Shown here piece after piece: positions 35,323-45,106 of a stretch of DNA of 64,000 nt. The stretch covers positions 1-64,000 of the forward strand of contig JAGFCA010000029.1 in assembly GCA_022394755.1 (NCBI GenBank), given 5' to 3'. The notes beneath the pieces were generated by a model. It was not told the origin of the DNA. It worked only from the letters and a program-made list of their open reading frames with translations, and did not search any database. The position numbers and the translations under genes were made by a program. The stretch comes from Candidatus Poribacteria bacterium. GTDB taxonomy: Bacteria; Poribacteria; WGA-4E; WGA-3G. The first letter of the stretch is position 1. Every line of letters begins with the position of its first letter.

Positions 35323-36219
35323 ATGAATTGGACTTCGAGAGTTAAACCGATTAAAATACGTCGATTATATCGTTTTGCTAAGCTTGGGGTCTATGATGAA
35401 CTCCTTATACACGATGTTGGTTGGCAATTATATGATCGGTGTTGTGATATTATAACTGTTTCAGATGTATATAGATTTGGTATTGTTCCCTGTCCAATTT
35501 GTCGAACACAGATAAAACGTTCAATTGATCCTTTATATAGTACAGGTGAAGGTGGAACTCGTGAAAGTTGGTTCCACTGCCAACATTGTCATAGGAGAAT
35601 TCTCTGGCGAGATTGTCGGCAGGCACTCAGGAATACTCCACGGTGTTTCTCTTGTCATAAAGTACTCTCTGTATCAGATGAACTTAAATGTGACTGCGGT
35701 CAAAGTTGGACTAAGAAATCATATAGTCAATCTGTTAGAACAAGAGTTAGACTACCTTGTCCGCATTGTCACAATATCGTCCGTAGACCTGAAGGACCCG
35801 CAAGGGAGAAAACAAGTACGTCACAGTATCATACACCCACTTTGACCTGTCCAAAATGTGAGGGTAGAGCATTTCATAGGAATGGGAATATAGAATGTAT
35901 AGATTGTAATTATGTTCGTAAATGGAAAGCATTCCGAAAGAGTCTTAAGAAGAAGGATGAGAAGTTAATCTGTGAAAAATGTGGGTGTCAATTCAGGTGG
36001 CATGAATGGAGAAAGAGTACAGAAACACTTCGAACCGGTAATCCAAAACCTGCCCGTGATTTCGTAAGAAGATGGTTAGCATGTCGGACATCTCAACAAC
36101 GGATGATACAGATTGATTCGTTACTACAAACCTTACATGGTAGAGGTCCATTAGCTCCTTTATTCATTGATAGTGGAGAGTATAAAATTCGTCAAATGCT
36201 TGATGAATTGGCATCATAA
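35323..36219 (+). CDS. Multi-zinc-ribbon protein, family not recognised
   Basis: A 298-aa soluble protein with many paired cysteines (CPICRTQ, CQHCHRR, CFSCHK, CDCGQS, CPHCHN, CPKCEG, CIDCNY, CEKCGCQ). After the second cysteine pair of each module a repeated pattern appears: HCHRRILWRDCRQAL, CGQSWTKKSYSQSV, CNYVRKWKAFRKSL and CGCQFRWHEWRKST. All follow C, 4-6 residues, W, then a basic-aromatic segment ending in S, A or T. The modules are probably four tandem zinc ribbons of one basic family, suited to nucleic-acid binding (inference). The C-terminal about 60 residues lack cysteine (RDFVRRWLACRTSQQRM aside) and look helical. No signal peptide. Confidence 0.75.
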   Translation: MNWTSRVKPIKIRRLYRFAKLGVYDELLIHDVGWQLYDRCCDIITVSDVYRFGIVPCPICRTQIKRSIDPLYSTGEGGTRESWFHCQHCHRRILWRDCRQALRNTPRCFSCHKVLSVSDELKCDCGQSWTKKSYSQSVRTRVRLPCPHCHNIVRRPEGPAREKTSTSQYHTPTLTCPKCEGRAFHRNGNIECIDCNYVRKWKAFRKSLKKKDEKLICEKCGCQFRWHEWRKSTETLRTGNPKPARDFVRRWLACRTSQQRMIQIDSLLQTLHGRGPLAPLFIDSGEYKIRQMLDELAS

Positions 36220-36406
36220 TTCTATGTTTGAACTATGGAATAAGGTCTCTATAGAAGAGTTATAATTGGGATAAATACCAGTCAAGTTAAGCAGAAGTAC
36301 AAACCAAAGTTAGAAAGTGTAATATAGTATAAAAATTCACCTATTATCAGTACATCTAAAAATTTTAGCAATCAATTCTATCTTGTAACCGTCTTGGAGG
36401 TAGATC

Positions 36407-37084
36407 CTGAAACTGATTGTTTTTCTTATAGTAATGGTTTTAATTTTAAGTCCTAAATACGCAATTACCATTGAAGCATGGTTGAATATGAATTCACCTG
36501 ATGGGGAGTGTCTTGCTAAAGACTGGGGTGGAAAAAGAGATTACATTTTCCCAGAGTTAATTCAAAATGGGAACGGTCTAAGGTTTGTATTATGGCCAGG
36601 AACAAAGATTCTTGATGTTCAAGGATTTAAGTAAAAAGTGTGGCAACATGTTGCTGGGATATGGGATGGTAAAGAGATGCGTGTATATATTGATGGCAAG
36701 GAGATGGGAGTACTTCCTTTTGATACTGACGAATTAGCTTCAACAGATGCTCCACTGTATATTGGTGTTGGTGCCAGTCAAAATTGGTTCTGTACGGGTT
36801 TAATTGATGACGTTCGGATATGGGAGGTTGCCAGAACAGAAAAAGAGATCAATGAATTTATGAAGAAAGTTCTCTCTGGCGATGAACCAAAACTAAATGC
36901 ATACTACACTTTTGATGAAGGTAACGCGAATGATAATACAAAGAATGGTAACGATGGTAAAGATGGATTTGGAAAAGCAAATTATGTTGATGTAACAAAA
37001 GATCTGAATCTACAACCATTATCCGTTAATCCAGATGAAAAAATTACGATTGTTTGGGCAGTGTTGAAAGAACTAAATGATTAG
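36407..37084 (+). pseudogene. Degenerate LamG gene with KLTTTW-type tail
   Basis: A secreted LamG gene of the same class as the other tailed proteins but visibly damaged. A good GGAGG (36396-36400) is followed 6 nt later by CTG, not ATG, opening a signal-like peptide (LKLIVFLIVMVLILSPKYA). This runs directly into ITIEAWLN, which is normally the middle of a LamG domain, so about 70 residues of the first half are missing. A TAA at 36632-36634 then splits the frame; the downstream part continues in frame (VWQHVAGIWDGKEMRVYIDG, GLIDDVRIWEVARTEKE, LNAYYTFDEGN). The end, EKITIVWAVLKELND, is a drifted version of the shared tail. The nearest in-frame ATG is 36434. Confidence 0.75.
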
Positions 37085-37126
37085 TATTTATGGACTTTAT
37101 AAGTTAGAAAGGAAAAGACTGGAATT

Positions 37127-38158
37127 GTGGAATTAAGAGAGTTACGTATATCAAACGATATAATGGATAAACCAGAGAAATTACGTTCTCGGATGTCTGA
37201 TGAAGGCTATCTGTTCTTCAAGAAGCTGCAAGATCCTGACAAGTTATTGAAATTACGCTTTGAAATGCTATCAACTATGCAAAATGGTGGTTGGCTTGTA
37301 GCAGGAACTGATCCAATGGACGCTATTGCAGATATTACTACACAATGTACTGAGGGTGATCCTGAATATACAGATGTATATCATGAAGTCTATAAATTAG
37401 AAGCATTTCATCGTTCAGGACATTGGTCAGAAGTTGTTGAAATGGTTGGGAGGATCATAGGAAAGAATGTATTGCCTCATCCTCAGAAAATTGCACGTCT
37501 ATGGTATCCAAAGTATACAGAACATACAACTCCCATTCATCAGGATTTTGTCCATTTTCAAGGCAATTTTCAAACATACACATGTTGGGCACCAGTGGGA
37601 GATTGTCCAATTGAGTTGGGAGGGTTAGCTGTATTACCAGGTTCACATAAAGTCAATAGTGTGATGGAACACCACTTTTCATTGGGTGCTGGTGGACTCT
37701 GTGTTGAGACTAATGAACTAACAGGTGAATGGCATACAACGAACTATGAAATTGGTGATACTTTGATTTTCCCTGCTTTAACAATTCATAAAGCACTACC
37801 CAATTTAACAGAGGATCGACTACGCGTTTCTCTTGACAACCGTTATCAAGCCGTTGATGAACCGATTGCAGAGCATATGCTTGAACCACATCTAAATATC
37901 TTCAATAATCTAAAGTGGGACGATGTTTATGAACAATGGGAATCTGATGAATTGAAGTATTATTGGAGGGAATTAGACTTAACTATCCTACCAAGGGATC
38001 TAAGCTTCATTAACAAAGGTTTTGAGGAAGCTATAGTATTAGCAAAAGATGGTGATGAACGAGCAGTTTATCAATTGAACAGGATCATCCGTCGCGATCC
38101 ATCTACAGATATGGCAAAAAAAGCAATTGTCGTTTTGGAAGAGTTAAATGTATTATAA
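37127..38158 (+). CDS. Phytanoyl-CoA dioxygenase (PhyH) family protein
   Basis: A 343-aa Fe(II)/2-oxoglutarate dioxygenase, the longest of the five in the window. H138-x-D140 (PIHQDFVHFQ) and a distal histidine in LIFPALTIHKALPNL followed by DRLRVSLDNRYQ define the metal and 2-oxoglutarate sites. After the core there is an about 80-residue helical extension (DDVYEQWESDELKYYWREL, AVYQLNRIIRRDP) absent from the other copies. The start is GTG with AAGGA about 15 nt upstream. It follows the degenerate LamG gene by 42 nt. Confidence 0.87.
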   Translation: MELRELRISNDIMDKPEKLRSRMSDEGYLFFKKLQDPDKLLKLRFEMLSTMQNGGWLVAGTDPMDAIADITTQCTEGDPEYTDVYHEVYKLEAFHRSGHWSEVVEMVGRIIGKNVLPHPQKIARLWYPKYTEHTTPIHQDFVHFQGNFQTYTCWAPVGDCPIELGGLAVLPGSHKVNSVMEHHFSLGAGGLCVETNELTGEWHTTNYEIGDTLIFPALTIHKALPNLTEDRLRVSLDNRYQAVDEPIAEHMLEPHLNIFNNLKWDDVYEQWESDELKYYWRELDLTILPRDLSFINKGFEEAIVLAKDGDERAVYQLNRIIRRDPSTDMAKKAIVVLEELNVL

Positions 38159-38362
38159 CTAAAATAGATTACTAAATAGGAATCTCAGATAAAATGCCTA
38201 TATCATTAATCCTAAAACAAAATGAAGATAAGATACACAATAAATTATAATAATAACTGGTACTAATGTATTTTGGTTGAAATCATTTCTATACAAGATA
38301 ATAATCAACCATATTGATTTAGTGCCATTTTCTTTTAATAGATATAAAAGCTAAGGAGAGAT

Positions 38363-40348
38363 ATGACTATAATACGCAGTCTACGAATCGGTCTATTGAC
38401 ATGCAGCGTCTTGTTCTTTTGTCCAATTTCAATAGTGTTCTCTCAAACAATACAAGCAAAGAAACTGGATACTCCACCTGTGATAGATGGTAGTATGAAT
38501 GATGATATTTTGAAGCAAATAACACCAATTGAAGAATTTCGAATTGCTGAATTAGAGACTACCGTTCCAGACAAGACACAAATATATATCGGTTATGATG
38601 ATAATGCACTTTATGTTGGCTTTCGTTGTTTTCAGGAAAAATTTCAATTGATAGCTAATCAAACACGGAGAGATGGAAGTTTTAAGTTTGAGGACCATGT
38701 TGCAATCTATATTGATACTTATCATGATAAAATTCGCACCTATTGTTTTGGTGTAAATCCTTTGGGTACACAACTTGATGACAAACAGGGGGATATAGGA
38801 TGGGATGGTGTTTGGTCAGCTGCAGCACTCATAGATGAGACAGTTTGGTCTGTTGAGATGAAGATTCCATATTATATTCTTGACTTACCTGAAAAAACTG
38901 AACAAAGTTGGGGGTTAAACTTAGTCCGTCGTCATCAAAGTCTTGACAGAACAAGCACTTGGGCAGATTCTGGAGTAAATGTTTCGGATGCCAATAGATT
39001 TGGAACATTAGAAAATCTCAGTATTATACAAAAAGGGACTGTTAAGAAATACGAACTAACCGGTTATGTATCAACCAAATATGATGGAACTATTGAATCA
39101 GATGTCTTATTTGACCGTTTATCACCACATATTGGAGTTGATGTATCCAATAAACCTAATACAAGCACTCGAATCATTGGTACACTTTTTCCTGATTTTA
39201 GTCATATCGAATCTGAAGTACAAGGTATTGTATTGACTGATCTCGAGCAAAGGCTAACTGATAGAAGACCATTCTTTCAAGAAGATGGTCGTATTTTCCG
39301 TACCCCTATTTCGTTATTCTATAGTAGACGGATTGGTGAAATAGATTATGGTGGAAAAATAATTGGAAAGTTAGAAAATGCCACATACGGATTCATGAAT
39401 GTTAGAGAGACAAAAGATAAGAGTCATAATACATTACTAAGAGGTATGTGGGATTTAGGGAATTCATCATCTGTTGGTGTGTTTGGAGCTTCAAAAGAAC
39501 TTAAGGATTCAAATAACAGATCCTTATCTGTTGATACCAGAATTCGGTTACCCCAGGCATTTAATTTCATCGGGAATTATGCAATCAATTGGGAAACTGA
39601 CTAAGATGACAGTCGTGCAATATTGACTGAGATAAATCGTAGAGGTAACCCGATCATCAGTTTTGCCTATAGAGACATTAAAGAAGGTTTTAATCCTATT
39701 AACGGGTTTGTACGACTTACAGACATAAGACAGCCAAGTTTCTGGGGAGTCTACCGTTGGCCAATTGAGCAAGGTATTATACAGACTATTAAGTTTGAAT
39801 CCGTACAATCACTCACTTGGAATCATTCAGGTGAAAGGATACGGGGTGATCATTTTCAACTTGTTGAATTTGATTTAGGAGAGAAATGGCAAACTGGTGC
39901 GTTTTACAGGAATTGGTCTTATGATGTGTACAATAATTGGGTTATGGCTGCACAAGCTGTTTATAACCGACAGAGTCCTGCCCGTGTTTTTGTAGTAGGA
40001 CAATATGGTGAATTTGAAGGTGCGAAGGCAACATTTCTTACTACAGCTACAAATATAATACCTTTCCAATTTCTGTCTATAGGGTTGAAAGGTGAGAATT
40101 TATGGCAGACTTTCCCTAATGGAAAGACAAATCAGGAATTTTCTCTTCGTACAAGCTTAAACATTGAAATAGGAGAAGAAAAATGGATTACATTCCGGGT
40201 ACGAACGGGAGGTGACCATAAACCTAATCTTAATGCGGTGTTCAAGTATTCATTCCTTGAGGATTTTGTCTTTTATCTCGTTTATGGGGATCAAGACACT
40301 AAAGAAACAGTAAACCAAGCTTTTGCCAAATTAACTTTCATTTGGTAA
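38363..40348 (+). pseudogene. DUF5916 surface protein gene interrupted by an in-frame TAA
   Basis: The combined frame (about 660 codons) encodes a signal peptide (ending PISIVFSQ), a family-9 carbohydrate-binding-like domain (TIQAKKLDTPPVIDG, DNALYVGFRCF, RDGSFKFEDHVAIYIDTY, GWDGVWSAAALI), then a segment typical of DUF5916 outer-membrane barrels (RPFFQEDGRIFRTPISLFYSR, DGKIIGKL-type turn). TAA at 39602-39604 stops it after NYAINWETD; the same frame resumes DDSRAILTEINRRGN and continues to 40348. The paralog at 46.7 kb is intact at 718 aa and aligns through the break. Thus it is a single nonsense mutation, sequence error, or truncated but expressed protein. AGGAGA precedes ATG 38363. Confidence 0.8.
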
Positions 40349-40371
40349 ATATGAATATTATGAAGAATATA

Positions 40372-40413
40372 ATGTGGTATATTGAAGTATACAATATAAC
40401 GAATATACCACAT
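40372..40413. terminator. Bidirectional terminator-like hairpin
   Basis: Perfect 12-bp stem ATGTGGTATATT / AATATACCACAT with an 18-nt loop, placed between the convergent DUF5916 pseudogene and the acetyltransferase gene. The A+T-rich flanks would serve as weak U-tracts in either direction. Confidence 0.6.
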
Positions 40414-40427
40414 CATATATCTGTGTA

Positions 40428-41348
40428 TTAGGATGATTCATCTTTGAAAGTTTTCTCATATTCGTAAGTCCAATCAATTACACGAAAACCTAAGTTTGTA
40501 TAAAACAGAAATGCACGGTAATTATCCCAATTTGTACTAAGTGTTGTGTGTTTATATCCTACTTTTTTCAACTCATATAAAGTATATTCAAGTAGATATT
40601 TCCCCAATCCTCGTCCTTGGAATTCCCTTTCTACCCCCAGCCAGTCAATATATACCCAATCTTGTACCTCCTGATGATTAGTAAACTCGCCACATGAATG
40701 AGTCCAACATTGACCAATTTCTTCACCATTTAAGAATGCAGTTAGATTACAATTCTGTAGTTTGCCTTTTCCATCTTTCCAATCAAGTTTAAGCTCTATT
40801 GGAATAGTTGGCTCTGGTTCTGTAGGATTAACATTGTAATTTTTCCAATCCAAGAAAATCTGACCATTACAATGTGAATATCCATTTTTACCAAAAAGCG
40901 CTACAATATGGTCAAGTGAATTTGATAAATATGCGTAACTGTAATGATACATTGGATATTTATATTGCTTTGGGAATGCAAAGATTCGAGTAGCATTGTT
41001 CTCTTTCAGGTATTCCTCTGCTTTATTGTAGGCTGTTTGTCCGGCTTCTCTTGATCCACGTTTGTAACCTAAAAACTTGATTATTCCTCCAATTTCCTCT
41101 GAAGTCTTATAACTTACAGTTCCAATATGTACAAATGCTTCAACAATACATTTATTTCTAATTACAAAGACTGTTTCTCCATCTAATTCCTTATTATCGT
41201 TATCTTCAAGATTACCGGTTAAATCCTTCAATACAAGTTCAAATTGATTAATTGAAACAGGGTAACAATAGGGTACATCTTGTATTAGATTATTATAGAA
41301 GTCAGTTAATGGTTTTAACAAATCAGGTGAATATTGAATTACTTCCAT
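40428..41348 (-). CDS. GNAT-family N-acetyltransferase
   Basis: A 306-aa protein whose C-terminal about 110 residues form a GNAT domain: VYIDWLGVEREFQGRGLGKY gives the acetyl-CoA pyrophosphate loop (Q/R-x-x-G-x-G/A), then LSTNWDNYRAFLFYTNLGF. The N-terminal about 170 residues may be a second, degenerate GNAT-like half (FVIRNKCIVEAFVHIG, IIKFLGYKRGSREAGQTAY). The acceptor is unknown. AGGAA lies 7 nt before the ATG. It is transcribed after the metalloprotease on the same strand, across a 124-nt gap with a strong GC-rich hairpin, so probably independently. Confidence 0.85.
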   Translation of the reverse strand: MEVIQYSPDLLKPLTDFYNNLIQDVPYCYPVSINQFELVLKDLTGNLEDNDNKELDGETVFVIRNKCIVEAFVHIGTVSYKTSEEIGGIIKFLGYKRGSREAGQTAYNKAEEYLKENNATRIFAFPKQYKYPMYHYSYAYLSNSLDHIVALFGKNGYSHCNGQIFLDWKNYNVNPTEPEPTIPIELKLDWKDGKGKLQNCNLTAFLNGEEIGQCWTHSCGEFTNHQEVQDWVYIDWLGVEREFQGRGLGKYLLEYTLYELKKVGYKHTTLSTNWDNYRAFLFYTNLGFRVIDWTYEYEKTFKDESS

Positions 41349-41411
41349 AGAAAGATTCCTATATATAAATTACTTCCTTAATGTTTGATCTTGTACATAT
41401 CTTTAACAGAA

Positions 41412-41434
41412 TCGGCGGAGGAGACCTCCGCCGA
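41412..41434. terminator. Strong GC-rich hairpin after the metalloprotease gene
   Basis: Perfect 10-bp arms TCGGCGGAGG and CCTCCGCCGA around loop AGA, an extreme G+C island in A+T-rich surroundings. It lies about 40 nt beyond the metalloprotease stop. No clear T-tract follows on either strand, so it may be a terminator, an mRNA stabiliser or a palindromic repeat of the same 3-nt-loop style as others here. Confidence 0.55.
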
Positions 41435-41472
41435 CGTTCATAGATAATTAGATTTTGAATTACTAAGTTTTA

Positions 41473-44094
41473 CTATCGTTTCTGAACTTCAAAATTAGCA
41501 TCCAATGCCTTTTCAACTCTAATTTGTGATTCTTCCAAATGTGCAACTGTATAATCATCAAGTTGTGGCTTGGATTTTTGAAGGACATCCTGTATACGTG
41601 AATTTATCTGGGTAAGATGTAGCCTTGCCAAGGATCTTGCATCCTCAGGAGTTCCGTTATCTGCAGCTAACACTAATTTGATTAATTGCTTCAGATGTTC
41701 ACGTTGTAAACCGCGTCGGAATCCGGATATAAATGTTTCTGCATTAGTCCACTGTTTCCCTGCAGGATTCGCATCAAGGTCTATCCAAACTGCTTCTGTT
41801 ATCCCTGTGAATAGTTCTGGTAATGTAAAGACATCATCACCATTAAACTTTAACTCCGTATCCTGTACTCGAGCGAGGACGTTTGGATGTAGAAGACGAC
41901 CAATAATCTCAGATTGATTTCTTAGAATTACATTATGTATTGGATAATCCAAACGGCTTGAATTATTACTACTTGAACCCCAATCACTCCATCGTGTTAT
42001 CGCAAGACTATTTAATAATTCAGGCGAGAAATTGAATGCCTCGTCTGATAGAGCAAATTCTTTGATGAATTTTAATGCTTCACGCTGTTTTTTTGCTGAT
42101 ACAGGCACATAAGGTAATCGTGCATTTTTATCGCCACGGTGGTCTCTATGATGGTATTGGCCACCTATGAAACGAGTTGCCAGAAACATTGAAGAACTAT
42201 ATTTACTGAGCAGAGATCTAAATGCACTTCTGACTCTTTGATACCCCATACCTTCTTTTATAACTTTATCAGAAATCTTATCCCATAGTTCAGATACGAT
42301 TTGTCTTTGATTCTTAGCAAAATTTAGGGGATCAGCACCCATGTCCCACCGATTGACTAATGGATCCAAATCACGATATTGGTACATAGAAGCATCACCA
42401 TCAGTACCATACCTTAATTCGGATTCAGGGGCACGAGACGCGATTTTACCTAGTTCCTTTAATTCACCTTCAGGAGATCCACCATCAACTGATTTATATG
42501 CATATTCAATTACCCAATGATCCCAAGGTCCAAGAGTTGAAGTATAGTAATCCCCTTGTTTTTTCCCTTCTGGAGCAATGTTGACAGAGTCATATTCCAT
42601 AACTGAACCCACCAGTGGTTTTCCTTTTCTACCTTGAAGTTCTTTTAATGTATATAGAGTACTTGCCTTAAAGTTGTGTCTGAGTCCTAAAGTATGTCCA
42701 ACTTCGTGCATGATTAATGCCTTAAGTGCCTGTCCTATATACTCATCAGGTATTTCACCTCCATCGTCCATTAGTCCTCGTGCTTGTAATACACTTGCCA
42801 TGAACCCCATTTGTCTTGCTAATCCTTCAGCCATTTGACAGCTGAACCGTGAAGTATGATCAACAGGATGTTCACGTTCATGTTCTAATTCTTCAATGAA
42901 TGTAGAATATTCTCTTTGCCAATATCTGGTCCAACTCTCCCCTACGAGAATGTCGGCATCAAGTATTTGTCCAGTTAATGGATTAACACGGGAAGGTCCT
43001 ATAGCAAATGATGCGCCAACAATCCATCTGATAGTATTGTATCTTGCATCCTCTGGATCCCAAGTTTCATGATCTTGTTGTATACGTGCTTCAATAGCAT
43101 CAACAAATCCTGCAGTTTCAAAGGCTTTATTCCATTCTAATATACCTTGCCTTACATAAGGTCTTAGCTTATGGGGTACAGTTTTTTCTATATAAAAGAT
43201 AATTGGTTCAATTGGAGGAGAAAGTTTTGCTTTTTTATCTGCTTTTTCTAAATGCCACCTATTGACAAAACGTTTAAATGGCTGTTCACTTGTTTGTAGT
43301 GAATAGTCTTTAACAGTCGTCATAAAATGACCAAGTCTATCATCTGCCAGACGAGGTTGATAATTGTTTGATGGTAATGCAGAGAGACTATAATGAACTC
43401 CGACTTGTATTCCTCTTGAATCAGGAATGGTCTCTCGACTTCCTCCAGCGGAGTAGACAGCCGCGACTCTTAATTCTACATTTTTTGGAAAAGCTTTAAT
43501 TGATTCCCATGTGCTTCTGTTCTTATCAAATCGAGCACCGCTACCAATACTTCCTGATAAAGGTGGTAGGTCTGACATAAATACAGGTGATATGTTCACC
43601 AACAAACTTTTACGTTGTGGGTGTATACTCTCTAATTTTAATGCGAATAGTACTGAATCACTATATCCGTAATCAACAGCATGTCCTATGGGTGTGCCTT
43701 TATTTGCCCGGAATCTGACGTTTTTCCTTACAAGATGTATACGATCTCCAACCCGACGCCATTCAAGTAACCATTCGTCCATTGTCATTCCAGATAATAG
43801 ATAACCTGAACCGATTCCCCGAGAGATACTTATCATACATAGAAATTGTTTGTTTAATTGGTTTGGTTGGATTTCACAGTACAAATTTTCCTTTTTTTGG
43901 TAGAGTCTATACAACCCTTGATAACTCGTACTATCTTCTATAACTTTAGAGAAATCCTCGTATTCTTTCTTCTTTTTTACTGTTTCTTTTGCAGCTGCAG
44001 GTTGTTCCTGTTTTGTATTTTCTTGGGCAACTACTGTATAACAAAAGCAGCTACAAACCAATATGGAAATACATAAAATCAATAACTTTCTCAT
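41473..44094 (-). CDS. Secreted zinc-dependent metalloprotease (DUF5117/DUF4953 type)
   Basis: An 873-aa exported peptidase. Residues 1-23 form a signal peptide (MRKLLILCISILVCSCFCYT, cleavage near VVAQ). After a Lys/Glu-rich linker come the DUF5118/DUF5117-like N-terminal regions (SYQGLYRLYQKKENLYCEI, DEWLLEWRRVGDRIHLVR). The catalytic metzincin site is at residues 463-473, HEVGHTLGLRH, with a downstream methionine turn near SVMEYDSVNI. Relatives are large periplasmic or secreted proteases of unknown substrate in Bacteroidetes and Planctomycetes-like bacteria. GGAGA lies before the ATG. A terminator-like hairpin follows. Confidence 0.9.
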   Translation of the reverse strand: MRKLLILCISILVCSCFCYTVVAQENTKQEQPAAAKETVKKKKEYEDFSKVIEDSTSYQGLYRLYQKKENLYCEIQPNQLNKQFLCMISISRGIGSGYLLSGMTMDEWLLEWRRVGDRIHLVRKNVRFRANKGTPIGHAVDYGYSDSVLFALKLESIHPQRKSLLVNISPVFMSDLPPLSGSIGSGARFDKNRSTWESIKAFPKNVELRVAAVYSAGGSRETIPDSRGIQVGVHYSLSALPSNNYQPRLADDRLGHFMTTVKDYSLQTSEQPFKRFVNRWHLEKADKKAKLSPPIEPIIFYIEKTVPHKLRPYVRQGILEWNKAFETAGFVDAIEARIQQDHETWDPEDARYNTIRWIVGASFAIGPSRVNPLTGQILDADILVGESWTRYWQREYSTFIEELEHEREHPVDHTSRFSCQMAEGLARQMGFMASVLQARGLMDDGGEIPDEYIGQALKALIMHEVGHTLGLRHNFKASTLYTLKELQGRKGKPLVGSVMEYDSVNIAPEGKKQGDYYTSTLGPWDHWVIEYAYKSVDGGSPEGELKELGKIASRAPESELRYGTDGDASMYQYRDLDPLVNRWDMGADPLNFAKNQRQIVSELWDKISDKVIKEGMGYQRVRSAFRSLLSKYSSSMFLATRFIGGQYHHRDHRGDKNARLPYVPVSAKKQREALKFIKEFALSDEAFNFSPELLNSLAITRWSDWGSSSNNSSRLDYPIHNVILRNQSEIIGRLLHPNVLARVQDTELKFNGDDVFTLPELFTGITEAVWIDLDANPAGKQWTNAETFISGFRRGLQREHLKQLIKLVLAADNGTPEDARSLARLHLTQINSRIQDVLQKSKPQLDDYTVAHLEESQIRVEKALDANFEVQKR

Positions 44095-44368
44095 TAATAA
44101 TTCTCCTTAACGTATATTTGTTTAGTTATACTGAAGTGGGATGAGTATAAAATAGACATAGTTTCAGTAGAATCTATATGTGACTCTATTCTCATAGTTT
44201 ATAGTATACCATTTCTTTTACATCTTTTCCATTTTGGGTTGAATCATAGGTGGAACCTAACATTTTTAACATAACAATCATAACATACTGGATTTAGTTA
44301 CATAACCAAACCTACAGGAATTTATAGTCAATATTAAAAAAATATATATGTTTTTAATCGTAAATACA

Positions 44369-45106
44369 TTATTTTCTATAGTGGATTCTTTTAGTTCCAT
44401 CGAATGAGAATCTTGGCCAATCACGTTCCCAATTCTCAGAACCATAAGGTATATAGTGACATGCTAAGGCATGTCTACGTGTTCCAGGTTTTTTAATCTG
44501 GGCACCGCCATGAATCAGTTTACCATCAAATAATACTACATCACCTGCATTAACATACACATGGACAAGGTCAGTGTCGTTTTCTTTGAATACCTCTTGA
44601 ACGGCAGGGAAATAACGATTGTGTTGTTGTTGTTCATAGGTCTCATCAGGTTGCATTACCATTGGCACATCATTTTTTGTTACTAACTTTCCTCTGTTTG
44701 AACCGGGTTGTACAATTAGAGCACCATTATTCTCATCAACATCAACCATTGCCATCCATGCTGACATACAATCAGGCAAATAGTATTGATCTTGATGTAA
44801 AGGATGCTCAGATCCTTCATAGAAATGCATCGATTGTATTCCCTCTGGTTCATCATCAAAACATTTGTATAAAGACGTGTGTAAACGTGGGTGTATTAAT
44901 AACTCTAACACAACAGGATCGTATAAATGTTGATTAAATGTACGTGCACCATATTTATCCTGTTGGAAGAATCCTTCAAGGTGTTTATTGCCCAGATGGA
45001 GATCTTCCATATGTTGAACTACTTCATCACATTCTTCTTTAGAGAAAACTTCCTTGAGTTTGACAAATCCGTTTTGTTTGTATTCGTTCAGTTGTGAAGG
45101 TGTCAA
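44369..45106 (-). CDS. Phytanoyl-CoA dioxygenase (PhyH) family protein
   Basis: A compact 245-aa Fe(II)/2-oxoglutarate dioxygenase. H104-x-D106 (HPLHQDQYYLPD) and the distal histidine in LFDGKLIHGGAQIKK, with TRRHALACHY supplying the 2-oxoglutarate arginine, are all present. This copy is closest to the ectoine hydroxylase-like branch in its HQDxxY and IHGG motifs, though that is a loose resemblance. The start appears to be TTG (45106) with AGGT 8 nt upstream; no better start is available. It is divergent from the alcohol dehydrogenase gene across 257 nt. Confidence 0.87.
   Translation of the reverse strand: MTPSQLNEYKQNGFVKLKEVFSKEECDEVVQHMEDLHLGNKHLEGFFQQDKYGARTFNQHLYDPVVLELLIHPRLHTSLYKCFDDEPEGIQSMHFYEGSEHPLHQDQYYLPDCMSAWMAMVDVDENNGALIVQPGSNRGKLVTKNDVPMVMQPDETYEQQQHNRYFPAVQEVFKENDTDLVHVYVNAGDVVLFDGKLIHGGAQIKKPGTRRHALACHYIPYGSENWERDWPRFSFDGTKRIHYRK

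Noticed and set aside
33972..40348. Alternative genetic code or general stop-codon readthrough
   Set aside because: The three interrupted genes carry different stops (TGA, TAA, TAA) and one also has a frameshift and another a large deletion, while dozens of neighbouring genes use all stop codons normally. Decay or sequence error is simpler.
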